Origin: Gemmatimonadota bacterium
GTDB lineage: Bacteria; Gemmatimonadota; Gemmatimonadetes; Gemmatimonadales; Gemmatimonadaceae
Assembly: GCA_020161135.1 (NCBI GenBank)
Contig: JAIUOB010000001.1
Span: forward strand, 620,001-684,000
Length of the DNA stretch: 64,000 bases
Direction of reading: 5' to 3'
Shown: piece by piece, positions 43,151 through 51,728 of the stretch
How positions within the stretch are numbered: position 1 is the first letter of the stretch
Layout of the letters: every line of letters begins with the position of its first letter
Notes under the pieces: model-generated
What the model saw: the letters and a program-made list of their open reading frames with translations, nothing else
Databases searched by the model: none
What the model was told of the DNA's origin: nothing
Position numbers and translations under genes: made by a program

Positions 43151-43909
43151 TCAGTCGCGGACGAGGAGCCGCCGCGCGGTGCGCAGGGTGTGACGGGCCA
43201 GCACGCGCAAGCGAAACGCACTACTGCCAAGGTCATCGAGCGCGCCGGGCGTACGAAAGTACCAGGCGTCGAGCCGCGGCAGGGCATGCAGGGCCTCGCC
43301 TGCACGCAGAGGACGATGCACCGTCGTGCACGCCACCGCGAAGCGGGAGGCTGCCAGCGTTTCGGCCCCCGGCGGGACGTCCCCGAACGGATAGGCCAAG
43401 GTGCGCGGCCGCACCCCAAGGCGGGCGGTGATGTCGGCCACGCACCGGTCGAGTTCCTCGGCCCGGGCCGCCTCGGACAGGGCGGAGAGGTGCGGGTGGG
43501 AGACCGTGTGCGCCCCGATGGTCACCCCCTGCGCCTGAGCGGCCCCGAGAGCCTCCCAGTCGAGCAGCGGGAGCGTCGGAATGCCGCGGGCCCGCACACC
43601 CCCCCAGGCGTTGTCCTTCCCCACCTGCCCCGACACGACGAAGACCGTGGCCGGCAGGCCATGCGCCGCCAGCAGCGGAAACGCTTCCGCCGCGAGATTG
43701 GCGAACCCGTCGTCGAAGGTCAGCGCCACCTGCGGACGGACCGGCGCGGCGGCCGCACCCATGTTCGCCGCGAGAGTTTCGAGCGGCACCACATCGACCG
43801 CGCCGCTGGCGAACAGGCGCACGTGGTCGCGAAACACCGCGGGCGACACCGAGATCGGCGACCCGCTCGCGTCGAGCGAGTGATACATGAGAATCGCGCG
43901 CATGGTCAC
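43151..43909 (-). CDS. Polysaccharide deacetylase (carbohydrate esterase 4)
   Basis: The 252-residue protein shows NodB-homology motif 1 TFDDGF (D66, D67), motif 2 HTVSHPHLS (H134, H138) and a later RPRTLAYPFGD motif. It has no signal peptide, so it may act in the cytoplasm or on lipid-linked intermediates. Close relatives such as PssD-linked or exopolysaccharide deacetylases remove N-acetyl groups. ATGs at 43909 and 43903 are alternatives. It is in the middle of a leftward run of five overlapping or close genes. Confidence 0.92.
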   Translation of the reverse strand: MTMRAILMYHSLDASGSPISVSPAVFRDHVRLFASGAVDVVPLETLAANMGAAAAPVRPQVALTFDDGFANLAAEAFPLLAAHGLPATVFVVSGQVGKDNAWGGVRARGIPTLPLLDWEALGAAQAQGVTIGAHTVSHPHLSALSEAARAEELDRCVADITARLGVRPRTLAYPFGDVPPGAETLAASRFAVACTTVHRPLRAGEALHALPRLDAWYFRTPGALDDLGSSAFRLRVLARHTLRTARRLLVRD

Positions 43910-43940
43910 GGCGCGCCTCGCCCGTCCGACGCGCGGTGCC

Positions 43941-45155
43941 TCATGCGGCCGCGTCGCGAAGCGCCTGCCAGGTCACGTCGGCCGAATGCTGCCAGTCGAG
44001 CCGCCGGGCGGCCGCGAGTGCGGCGTGCGCGCAGGCGTCGCGATGGGGTGCATCCTCCAGCAGACGCCGCAGCGCGTGGGTGAGCGCGGCCTCGTCGCGC
44101 GGCGCCACGAAGTGACCGCCGCCCGCGAGCAGTTCGGGGAGGGGACTGTTCTGCGTCGCCACCACGGGCGTCCCGCACGCCGCCGCCTCGACCGCCGGCA
44201 ACCCGAACCCTTCACACTCCGAGGGCAGCGCGAGCGTCACCGCACCGGCCAGCAGGTAGCGCAGGTCGGCATCGGGCACGAAGCCGGCGAAGGTCACCTG
44301 GTCCATCGTGCCCTCGCGCTCGATGCGCGCGCGAATGGCCGGCAGGCTCCCGTGAAACACATCGTCGACGGGGCCCACGAGCACGAGCTGCACCGCGCGC
44401 CCGGTCTCGCGCATGACGCGCGCGTGCGCCCCCACCAGCACATCGACGTGCTTGTGCGGGTTGAAGCCGCCGACGTAGATGAACCACGGCGTCTCGTCGG
44501 GGAGGTGGTAGCGCGCCGCGACCGCCTCGACCTCCGCCGCATCGGGGGCGGGCGCGTAGTCGTGCGACGGGGCCTCGACGGCCACGCGCATCCGTGCGGT
44601 GGGCACGCGATACACCGCCTGCAACCGCCGCGCCGAGAAGTCACTCACCGTGAGCACGAGACGCGCCTGCGCGAGCGCCAGCCACGTCTTCGCGCGCCAG
44701 AACAGCCGCGCCCGTGCACTGGGCAGCGTGAGCTGCGGGAAGTCCTCGGCAATGGTGTCGTGGAAGCAGACGAGCAGGCGCACCCCCGGCGGCAGCGGGA
44801 AGTACGTGTACACCGTGGGCGAGAAGAAGACATCGACGCCGGCCTGCGCCACGGCGCGCGTGAAGCGCAGCATGTCGCCCGGACTCCGATTGCCGTCGGC
44901 GGCCGCGGCCACGGTGGGCGACACGCGCTGCGGCACGTCGATGATGTCGACGCGCGTGCCGGCAGCACGGGCGGTCGTGACGAGCGCCTCCGCCTGCGCG
45001 CGCGCGCGCGCATCGGCGAAGAGCACCCAGTGCGCGTCCCGCGGTGCGGCACTCGGCGCGTGCGTGAACAGCGCGCCCAGCAGCTCGCGGGTGAACCGTC
45101 CGTATCCGCGTGGGTTGGCAAGCGATGTCGCGTCCACCCCCACGCGGAGGGTCAC
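43941..45155 (-). CDS. Glycosyltransferase family 4 (GT-B)
   Basis: GTG 45155 overlaps the previous stop (GTGA), and the product VTLRVGVDATSLANPRGYGRFTRELL has 404 residues. The C-terminal donor domain has FIYVGGFNPHKHVDVLV, FAGFVPDADLRYLLAGA and the E-x7-E signature SECEGFGLPAVEAAACGTPVV. It should be a retaining transferase using an NDP-sugar at the cytoplasmic face. Translational coupling with the UGM-like flavoprotein suggests the two act on linked steps, for example use of the product sugar. Confidence 0.93.
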   Translation of the reverse strand: MTLRVGVDATSLANPRGYGRFTRELLGALFTHAPSAAPRDAHWVLFADARARAQAEALVTTARAAGTRVDIIDVPQRVSPTVAAAADGNRSPGDMLRFTRAVAQAGVDVFFSPTVYTYFPLPPGVRLLVCFHDTIAEDFPQLTLPSARARLFWRAKTWLALAQARLVLTVSDFSARRLQAVYRVPTARMRVAVEAPSHDYAPAPDAAEVEAVAARYHLPDETPWFIYVGGFNPHKHVDVLVGAHARVMRETGRAVQLVLVGPVDDVFHGSLPAIRARIEREGTMDQVTFAGFVPDADLRYLLAGAVTLALPSECEGFGLPAVEAAACGTPVVATQNSPLPELLAGGGHFVAPRDEAALTHALRRLLEDAPHRDACAHAALAAARRLDWQHSADVTWQALRDAAA

Positions 45156-46633
45156 GCGGCGGCCTCCTTGGCCGTGCCCGCGTTCGCGGTCTCGATCTTC
45201 TGCTCTTCGTGGTACTCGAAGTCGGTGTTGACCGCCCACACGTCGTGCTGCGCCTCGCCGAGCATGTTCTCGAGCGTCAGCATGGCCGTGTACATCGAGT
45301 GATCCTGGTTGTTGTACTTGTGCATGCCGTTGCGCCCGACCGTGTGCAGGTTGCTGATCGGGTCGATGAAGGCGCGCACGCCATCGAGATGCTCGCGGTA
45401 CTCGGCATCGTAGATGGGATACGCCTTGGGCATGCGCACCACGCAGCCGTCCACCACGCTGTCGGGGGTCGCCAGGCCGAGCTGCGCGAGCTCCTTGCCG
45501 GCGAGGGCAACGAGGTCGGCATCGGAGGTGGTCCAGAGCCCGTCGCCTTCGAAGCAGAAGTACTCGAGGCCGAGGCAGGTGCGCCCCGGCTCGACCATGG
45601 CCGCACTCCAGTTGTTGAAGTTCTGGATGCGGCCGACCTTCACCCCGGGCGTGTGGACGTAGATCCAGTTGTCCGGGAACATGTCGGTCTTGTCGAGCAT
45701 GAGCGCGACCGTGAGGAAGTCGCGATAACGCAGCCCCTCGGCCGCAGTGCGCGCCTCGGGCGGCGCCTGGTCACCGAAGCAGCGCACGAGCGCACGCACA
45801 TCGGTGGTGGAGATGACGTGATCGGCCTTGATGCGCACGTCGCCCAGCGGCGACTTGGCGACGATCGCCTTCGCCTTGCCGTCCTGCAGCTCGACCTGAT
45901 GCACCCAGTGCTTCATGAGCACCCGGCCACCCAGCTCTTCGATGCGCTCGGCGGCCTTCTCCCACATCTGCCCCGGACCGAAGCGCGGGTACTTGAAGCT
46001 CTCGATGAGCGACTTGATGGAGTTGTTGCGGCGATTGAGCGCGGTCGCGTTGAGGATCGCGCGCGCCAGCGACAGCCCCTGGATGCGCTGCGCCGCCCAC
46101 TCCGCGCGGATCTCGGTGCAGGGGATGCCCCACACCTTCTCCGTGTACGTCTTGAAGAAGATCTCGTAGAGACGCGTACCGAAGCGATTGCTCACCCACT
46201 GCTCGAAGGTCTCCTCGACGGGCGAGGGATACATCTTCGCGTGGAAGTAGCTGAGCATGATGCGCACCGCCTCGATGGGGCCGAGCCCCATGAGCGCGTT
46301 CATCGCCTTGAGCGGGTAGTTGAAGTACTTGCCGCTGTAGTGGATGCGCGAGAGGCGGGGGACGTCGATGAAGTCGTCGCCGAGGAGTTCTTCCCAGAGC
46401 GCCTGGACGGGCGCGATTTTCGTGAAGAAGCGGTGACCGCCGATGTCGAAGCGGTACCCCTTGTACCGGGCGGTCTGCGAGATGCCGCCGACCATGTCGG
46501 TGCCTTCGCATACGGTGACCTGATAGCCGCGCTTGGCCAGCAGGTAGCCGATGGTCAGCCCCGCGGGACCGGCGCCGATGATGGCGATGTGGTGACCGGG
46601 GGCAAGACGGGCGAAAGAACGAGTGGACGCCAT
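45152..46633 (-). CDS. UDP-galactopyranose-mutase-like FAD-dependent oxidoreductase
   Basis: The 493-residue protein starts at ATG 46633 (MASTRSFARL). It has IAIIGAGPAGLTIGYLLAKRG, a VCEG strand end, GGISQT, and IGGHRFFTK, typical of glf-like and protoporphyrinogen-oxidase-like flavoproteins. KVWGIPCTEI and HTVGRNGMHKYNNQDHSMYTAMLTLENML complete it. It resembles the flavoprotein at 5351-6784. Candidate activities are sugar-ring contraction or a desaturation step. It opens the GT4/deacetylase/GT2 operon and has a 307-bp spacer upstream. Confidence 0.85.
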   Translation of the reverse strand: MASTRSFARLAPGHHIAIIGAGPAGLTIGYLLAKRGYQVTVCEGTDMVGGISQTARYKGYRFDIGGHRFFTKIAPVQALWEELLGDDFIDVPRLSRIHYSGKYFNYPLKAMNALMGLGPIEAVRIMLSYFHAKMYPSPVEETFEQWVSNRFGTRLYEIFFKTYTEKVWGIPCTEIRAEWAAQRIQGLSLARAILNATALNRRNNSIKSLIESFKYPRFGPGQMWEKAAERIEELGGRVLMKHWVHQVELQDGKAKAIVAKSPLGDVRIKADHVISTTDVRALVRCFGDQAPPEARTAAEGLRYRDFLTVALMLDKTDMFPDNWIYVHTPGVKVGRIQNFNNWSAAMVEPGRTCLGLEYFCFEGDGLWTTSDADLVALAGKELAQLGLATPDSVVDGCVVRMPKAYPIYDAEYREHLDGVRAFIDPISNLHTVGRNGMHKYNNQDHSMYTAMLTLENMLGEAQHDVWAVNTDFEYHEEQKIETANAGTAKEAAA

Positions 46634-46940
46634 GGACGGGGTTCGCGGGGCGGGCTGAACGTCGGGCTTGGCAGCGCGAGGAATGACGAGCAGAGCGCCG
46701 GACGGTGACATCCGGTGCCGATCGTGCGAGCTGGTACTGGTGACGGGGCAGGTTCCGCGCCACCGGACTCACCCGTGGAGACGAAACCTAAGTGTATTGG
46801 TTACCGGCGGTTGGGACAAAATTCCCTCACTGTGGTCACAATGCAACGACGGCATGTGTAGCTTTTGTGCAACACATGCCGATCAAGGGCGACAGTGCCG
46901 GCCTGTAACAGACGGGTGCGTCCGAGCACCCATGGCGTCG
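46634..46940. other. 307-bp spacer with promoter-like AT-rich DNA and a hairpin
   Basis: No coding frame is likely. AT-richer DNA (46790-46880) stands out. A 30-bp hairpin sits at 46851-46880. On the minus strand TTGCAT (about 46846-46841) and AATTTT lie 17 bp apart and could drive the flavoprotein operon with a long leader. TGTGGTCACA (46841-46850) is a near-palindrome that could be an operator. Confidence 0.5.
46851..46880. promoter_or_regulatory. 9-bp-stem hairpin (terminator or operator)
   Basis: The arms ggcatgtgt and acacatgcc are perfectly complementary across a 12-nt loop. It is about 60 bp past the stop of the upstream glycosyltransferase gene, but has no T-run. It lies next to the promoter-like stretch of the flavoprotein operon. 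Confidence 0.5.
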
Positions 46941-48557
46941 TCAGCGCTGCTTGGGCTTGAAGACCTGCAGCTCGCGGAACTCCTCCAGCAGCTCGGGATC
47001 CAGGATATAGCGCTCGAGGTTGGGGCACGCACTCGCGGTGTCCGGGAGCGGTGTGGTGCTCCACCGGAGGAGCAGCGTCCGGCGCGAGAACTCCTTCACG
47101 ATGCCGAGGTACCGGCAATCCTCCATGAGGACGCGGATGAGTTTGGACCGCTCGCTCGTCTGCAGGTTGCTGATGGTGAGGTACTCCGCCCCCTGCGCCA
47201 GCGAGGAGTCGCGCAGCTCGAGGCCACCCAGATTCTGGTAGCGCTGATAGGGGACGGTGACCCGCCCACTGTAGTAGAACATCGTGGCCGACTTGGCGGA
47301 GAGCACCCGCGCCGCAGAGGGCAGCGAGTCTCGGACGTAGCGCGACGCCTCGATGAAGGTGCGCTGGTCGTCCGCAATGCATTGCAGGTCGGGCAGCGGC
47401 TGTGCGCGACTGCATGCGCGCACACTCGCCACCTGCTGCGCCGTGCGCGTCCCACCCTCGACCGCCAGCGGGAGCATGAGCAGCAGCACGACGGCCATGC
47501 CTGCCCGTGGCGCCACGCGTTGCCCGAGTCGCCACCCGCCCAGCAGGACCGAGGCGATGAGCAGCGGCACCACGGGCGTGACGTAGCGTGTGACCTGCCA
47601 CGACCAGGCCAGCAGCAGCCCCAGCGTCCCCACCAGGATCCACGCGAGCATCGGCAGACGCGAGTACGCCGCGTAGAGGCCGGAGACCAACGTGAGCACG
47701 AGGACGCCGGTCACGACCAGGTTGTCGAGGATCGTCCCCTCGATGGTCGGCGTCGCGAGCAGCGACGGCACGGCGCGGACCATGTAGAAGAGGAAGTTGA
47801 TGCGGAAGCGCTCGATCAGGTTGGCCAGCACCCCTTCATTGGGGGCGTGGGTGAGCACGAGGTCTGCGGCGTAGCTGCTCCCGACCACGGGCGCCGGATC
47901 GGTGAGCGTCCACCAGAGGAGCGCCCCGAGCACCGGCAACCCGACCACGGCGGCGACGGCGGCCGCACGCCAGCGCCGGGCCTGCAGGTGCACGCCGATG
48001 AGGGCGAGCGGGACGACCATGCCGGCCGAGCGCATGAGCGTCGCGGCTACGGCGGCGAGCAGGAGCAGCGTGTCGCGACGCGCGCCGGGCGCGAGTGCGC
48101 AGCTCGCCCAGATGCACAGCGCGACCGCGCACATGAGGGCGGGTTCGGAGGTGACGGCTCCGGCCTGCGTGAGCGCGCTCGGATTGATGGCGCACAGCGC
48201 CAACGTGGCGAGCGCGACGATCGGCGCGACCTGCCGACGCATGGCATCGAAGAGGAGCGCGAGGGCGCTCGTCGAGAGCAGCACCTGCAGGGTGATGAGC
48301 CAATCGAAGGACTCGCCACCGATGGCCCGCCAGAGCGCCAGCAGCGCGGGGTATCCCGGCGGGTACATGTGATGCAGCGGCGCGCCGGGCCAGAGGAGAT
48401 CGCGGTACGTGCCCTCCGACAGCGACCGCGCGAGCACCAGATAGCGCACATCATCCTGCCCGGTGAGGATGCCGGGGGCACGTCCTACCCACGCCAGGGC
48501 GGCGTGCAGCACCAGCAGTGCCAGTGCGGCGGCCCAGACGGCGCGGGGCGTCGACAC
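46941..48557 (-). CDS. Polytopic GT-C (GT39-like) glycosyltransferase
   Basis: GTG 48557 (preceded by agggggc) is preferred; an ATG at 48701 would add 48 residues with poor codon bias and no hydrophobicity. The protein (538 residues) has about 11 TMs. LTGQDDVRYLVLARSLSEGTYRDL holds the DD acidic pair of GT-C enzymes in the first loop. MYPPGYPALLALW and a charged periplasmic C-terminal domain follow. It probably uses a lipid-linked sugar at the periplasmic face. It is 307 bp upstream of the flavoprotein gene. Confidence 0.8.
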   Translation of the reverse strand: MSTPRAVWAAALALLVLHAALAWVGRAPGILTGQDDVRYLVLARSLSEGTYRDLLWPGAPLHHMYPPGYPALLALWRAIGGESFDWLITLQVLLSTSALALLFDAMRRQVAPIVALATLALCAINPSALTQAGAVTSEPALMCAVALCIWASCALAPGARRDTLLLLAAVAATLMRSAGMVVPLALIGVHLQARRWRAAAVAAVVGLPVLGALLWWTLTDPAPVVGSSYAADLVLTHAPNEGVLANLIERFRINFLFYMVRAVPSLLATPTIEGTILDNLVVTGVLVLTLVSGLYAAYSRLPMLAWILVGTLGLLLAWSWQVTRYVTPVVPLLIASVLLGGWRLGQRVAPRAGMAVVLLLMLPLAVEGGTRTAQQVASVRACSRAQPLPDLQCIADDQRTFIEASRYVRDSLPSAARVLSAKSATMFYYSGRVTVPYQRYQNLGGLELRDSSLAQGAEYLTISNLQTSERSKLIRVLMEDCRYLGIVKEFSRRTLLLRWSTTPLPDTASACPNLERYILDPELLEEFRELQVFKPKQR

Positions 48558-48743
48558 CGTCGCCCCCTGCGCATGCCCCTCCGGATCCTCCACCCACCAG
48601 GTGCTGCGGTATCCCACCACGGCCCTCGCCAGCGCAAACGGTTCCGCACGCTCCGGGCACGCTGCGGGAAGCGGCCGGACACGTGCGCCTTGGACTGCCA
48701 TGCTAGTATCGGCCGGCGCGCTTCGCTTGTGAGGGCAGAATTC

Positions 48744-49529
48744 TTAACAGTCGCGGGGTCGTAAGCGACGGGCGAGCAGTCCCGTGGCGGCCGCAAGGTC
48801 GAGGTCGGCCAGGAGGAGACCGGCGACGCCATACGGGTGCCACGCGACCAGTGTGCCGTCGGGTGCGCTGACGGCCGAGCTGGCCGGCGCGCCCTCGAGC
48901 GCATAGTTGACGGACGCAAACCAGATGCCGTTCTCCGCCGCGCGGCACCGCACCGCCTGCTCATGAAACGAGTTGCGCGGGTCGCCGAACACGGTGGGTT
49001 GAAATGCACCGGGCTCGGCCTCACTGAAATGCGGATGGAAGACCAATTGTGCCCCCTGGCGCGCCGCGCTGCGCACGGACTCCGGGTAGCGCCACCCCTC
49101 GTGACAGATGACGACCCCGAAGGTGAGCGCCCCGACGGTGAACACCCGGCGCCCGGCGCCCGGGGCGTACAGCGTGTCCTCCGAGGGATCGAGTTGCACC
49201 TTGTCCTGCCACCCGAGCACGCTGCCCTGTGCGTCGAGCACCAGGGCGGTGGCGCGCACCGCACCGTCGACCACACGCTCGGTGCCGATCACGGCGGCGA
49301 TACCGGCGTCGTGCGCGGTCTGCGCGAGCAGCCCATGGGCGCGCGCGAGCCACGCGGCGTCGGGGGGTGGGACCGCACGATTGGGCGCCCGATAGCCGGG
49401 CACATAGCACTCCCCGACGCAGACGATGGCGGCACCGGCATGTCGCGCGTCGTGCATCGCCTGCGCACAGCGGGCGACCGCGTCATCCGGACTATCGGGA
49501 AAGGGGAGTGTGGCGAGGGCGATGCGCAT
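48744..49529 (-). CDS. Carbon-nitrogen hydrolase (nitrilase superfamily)
   Basis: The 261-residue protein has the full catalytic set: E40 (VCVGECYVPGY), K110 (WQDKVQL) and nucleophile C142 (VVICHEGWRYPE), and it closes with LLADLDLAAATGL. It looks like an amidase, for example omega-amidase or N-carbamoyl hydrolase. The Y-V-P-G-Y after the Glu is typical of amidases. ATG 49529 gives the family start MRIALATLPF. It lies 44 bp after the AraC-type gene and may be regulated by it. Confidence 0.93.
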   Translation of the reverse strand: MRIALATLPFPDSPDDAVARCAQAMHDARHAGAAIVCVGECYVPGYRAPNRAVPPPDAAWLARAHGLLAQTAHDAGIAAVIGTERVVDGAVRATALVLDAQGSVLGWQDKVQLDPSEDTLYAPGAGRRVFTVGALTFGVVICHEGWRYPESVRSAARQGAQLVFHPHFSEAEPGAFQPTVFGDPRNSFHEQAVRCRAAENGIWFASVNYALEGAPASSAVSAPDGTLVAWHPYGVAGLLLADLDLAAATGLLARRLRPRDC

Positions 49530-49573
49530 GGGGCGGAGTCGTGGAAGCGGGCGGCGCAACCGACATGGCGGCG

Positions 49574-50410
49574 TCAGCGCGGTGGAGTCTCGCTGTGGTG
49601 CAGGAACTGTGTCGTGAACGGTGCCATGGCGGCGAGGAACGCCGCCGGCGGCTCGCCCACGAACCGCCGGAAGTCGCGCACGAGGTGCGACTCGTCGGCG
49701 TAGCCGTGCGCGGCGGCCACGCGGGCGAGGGTGTGCGGGGCTTCCCGCCACGCCACACAGGTGCGGTGGAAGCGCACGATACGCGCGAGCAGCTTGGGCG
49801 ACACGCCCACCTGGCGTCGAAAGAGCCGCTGCAGCGTGCGCGTGGTGGTGAAACGCGTATCGTCGAGCGCCGCTGCCGTCGCGCCCACCGCGTTGGCCCC
49901 ACCGTCCTCGACGATGGCCTGCACCAGCGCCGTGACGCGCGGGTCAGCCAGGGGTGCGCGACGCTCGAAGGCATCCAGCCACGCCGCGAGCGTGGCGCGA
50001 CGCGCGGCGTCGTCCTGTGTGGCGAGTGTCGCGTGCAGCGCCGGCAAGTCGGCATCGGTGAGCTGGTGTGCATCCACCCAGGTGTCGCGCAGGCGTTCGA
50101 CATCGTGCACCAGACCGAAGGCGCCATGTGGCTCGAGCCGCACGGCCAGCAGGTCGACCGCACCGGTGGGACGCACATGAAAGGGCGCGGTGATGGGCCC
50201 CACGAGAAACACCGCGGGCTGGAGTCGCGCCTGGCCGTCCGCCTCGACATGCTCGAAGGGCGCGCCGAAGTTGAAGAGCAGCTCCGGACAGCCGTCCGGC
50301 AGCGCCGGCTCGTCGTCGCCGCCCTCGGGAGTCCCGCGCAGCGACCAGCAGCAGCGTGTACGACGCCACGGCAACGCTCCGGCCTGCGCGGTCCAGCTCT
50401 CGTAGATCAT
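49574..50410 (-). CDS. AraC-family transcriptional regulator with DUF6597-type N-terminus
   Basis: The 278-residue protein has an N-terminal barrel with PDGCPELLFNFGAPF and VFLVGPITAPFHVRPTG, the sort found in the DUF6597 group. A C-terminal AraC double HTH follows (TTRTLQRLFRRQVGVSPKL and LARVAAAHGYADESHLVRDFRRFVG). The gene is divergent from the DUF6265 gene (102-bp spacer) and directly upstream of the nitrilase gene, so it may control either. The ligand is unknown. Confidence 0.9.
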   Translation of the reverse strand: MIYESWTAQAGALPWRRTRCCWSLRGTPEGGDDEPALPDGCPELLFNFGAPFEHVEADGQARLQPAVFLVGPITAPFHVRPTGAVDLLAVRLEPHGAFGLVHDVERLRDTWVDAHQLTDADLPALHATLATQDDAARRATLAAWLDAFERRAPLADPRVTALVQAIVEDGGANAVGATAAALDDTRFTTTRTLQRLFRRQVGVSPKLLARIVRFHRTCVAWREAPHTLARVAAAHGYADESHLVRDFRRFVGEPPAAFLAAMAPFTTQFLHHSETPPR

Positions 50411-50512
50411 GCGGCAATCATGCGGGCGATGTCGCGTTTGTCCAAGGTGGCCGGCCGTTGCCGTGGTACTGTGCCGACGCCCGTTGCACCGCTGCTTCTA
50501 CCCCGACACCTG

Positions 50513-51043
50513 ATGATGCCCCCTGCCCAGTCCCCCGCCCGGCCGGCGGCCAGTCCGGCCGAGGTTGCTGCAATTGCCGCCCTCGCCATCGTGCTGCTGC
50601 CCGTCGGCGTGCATGCCCAGGCGGCATCGGCCAACGCCGACCCCGTGGCGCCGCTCGCATGGATGGCCGGCTGCTGGGAGGTGCGCACCGCCACGCGCGT
50701 GACCGAGGAGCAGTGGATGCGGCCGGCCGGCTCGTCGATGCTCGGCATGAGCCGCACGGTCGCCGGCGGCGCGCTGCGGGAGTGGGAGTCGCTGCGCGTG
50801 GCGGTGGTGCAGGGTCGCGTCACCTACATCGCGACACCCAGCGGACAGCGGGAGACGCCGTTTGCTGCCACCGTGGTGAGCGATACCCTGGCCGCCTTCG
50901 AGAACCCGACGCACGACTTTCCGCAGCGCATCGCCTATCGACGCATCGGGAACGATTCGCTCGTGGCGCGCATCTCGGCCACGCAGGGCGGCAAGGAGCG
51001 CGGCATGGACATCCCGATGAAGCGGGTGCGGTGCGGGGGGTAG
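50513..51043 (+). CDS. Exported DUF6265-family protein
   Basis: The 176-residue protein has a Sec-type signal (hydrophobic about 20-33, VGVHAQA cut). The DUF6265 core has LAWMAGCWEVRTATRVTEEQWM, SMLGMSRTVAGG, ENPTHDFPQRIAYRR and ISATQGGKERGMDIPMKR. The family is a lipocalin-like barrel of unknown ligand. ATGs at 50513 and 50516 are both possible. It converges with the GNAT gene across an extended inverted repeat. Confidence 0.85.
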   Translation: MMPPAQSPARPAASPAEVAAIAALAIVLLPVGVHAQAASANADPVAPLAWMAGCWEVRTATRVTEEQWMRPAGSSMLGMSRTVAGGALREWESLRVAVVQGRVTYIATPSGQRETPFAATVVSDTLAAFENPTHDFPQRIAYRRIGNDSLVARISATQGGKERGMDIPMKRVRCGG

Positions 51044-51058
51044 ACGGTCATCGTCATC

Positions 51059-51156
51059 GTCCACCTTCACCCTCATCCCTGCCCCCTGCCCCCTGATCCG
51101 ATGCACCGAAAGCAAGGATCAGGCAGAAGGAAGAAGGAATCAGGGTGAAGGTGGAC
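51059..51156. terminator. Long interrupted inverted repeat between convergent genes
   Basis: A 15-bp perfect outer stem (51059-51073 with 51142-51156; gtccaccttcaccct and its complement) and a 7-bp inner stem (ctgatcc 51093-51099 with ggatcag 51116-51122) surround C-rich or A/G-rich arms. The right outer arm overlaps the last codons of the GNAT gene. The arms are built of 7-bp-like units (ccctgcc, ccctgat, ccttctt on the minus strand). It is a strong bidirectional terminator candidate. Confidence 0.6.
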
Positions 51157-51673
51157 GGTATGCGGCGGCCGTGATGTGATACACCACGCTCCGCCGCCCG
51201 TCGTCCTCGACGCGCTCGCCCACCAGCACGCCGCCGATGCGTTCCACCGCGGTGCGTGAGCGGATGTTCGCGACGCCCACGTGAAAGCGTACGCGGTCGG
51301 CCCACTGGAACGCATGCTGCAGCAGGAGCTGCTTCATCTCGCCGTTGTGGCGTCCCCCCCAGTGGCTGCGCGCGAGAAAGGTCCAGCCGATCTCGACTTC
51401 GCGCGTCTCGGGGTTCCAGTCGTGATAGCGCGTGCTGCCGATGACCGCCCCGGTGGCCGCGTCGTACACGAGAAACGCGCCGCGCGAGGCCATCGCGCCA
51501 TCGAAGAAGGCGCGAAACACGGCGGGCTGCCACCGATCGTGTGCGGGATGCTGGGCCCAGATGTCGGGGTCGCTCGCCACGGCGAACAACGCGTCGAAGT
51601 GATCGTCGCGCAGCGGCACAAGACGCACGAGTGTGCCGTGCAAGGTCGGCTGCAGGTCGAACGACACCGTCAT
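51140..51673 (-). CDS. GNAT N-acetyltransferase (RimJ/RimL type)
   Basis: The 177-residue protein has the start LQPTLHGTLVRLVPLRDDHFDALF, then GAVIGSTRYHDWNPETREVEIGWTFLARSHWGG. The acetyl-CoA loop region is RHNGEMKQLLLQHAFQ, followed by ANIRSRTAVERIGG. This set is typical of Acetyltransf_3. The substrate, a protein N-terminus or a small amine, is unknown. It is followed after 55 bp by the dihydrofolate-reductase-like gene's stop on the same strand, its upstream neighbour being on the other side. Confidence 0.92.
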   Translation of the reverse strand: MTVSFDLQPTLHGTLVRLVPLRDDHFDALFAVASDPDIWAQHPAHDRWQPAVFRAFFDGAMASRGAFLVYDAATGAVIGSTRYHDWNPETREVEIGWTFLARSHWGGRHNGEMKQLLLQHAFQWADRVRFHVGVANIRSRTAVERIGGVLVGERVEDDGRRSVVYHITAAAYRPPSP

Positions 51674-51728
51674 GTCAGACGAGGCGAAGGGTGAGGCGCG
51701 AGCCGCTCGGGCACGGAGGACACGCCGC

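Noticed and set aside
46851..46880. Riboswitch
   Set aside because: Only a single simple hairpin is present, with no conserved aptamer core.
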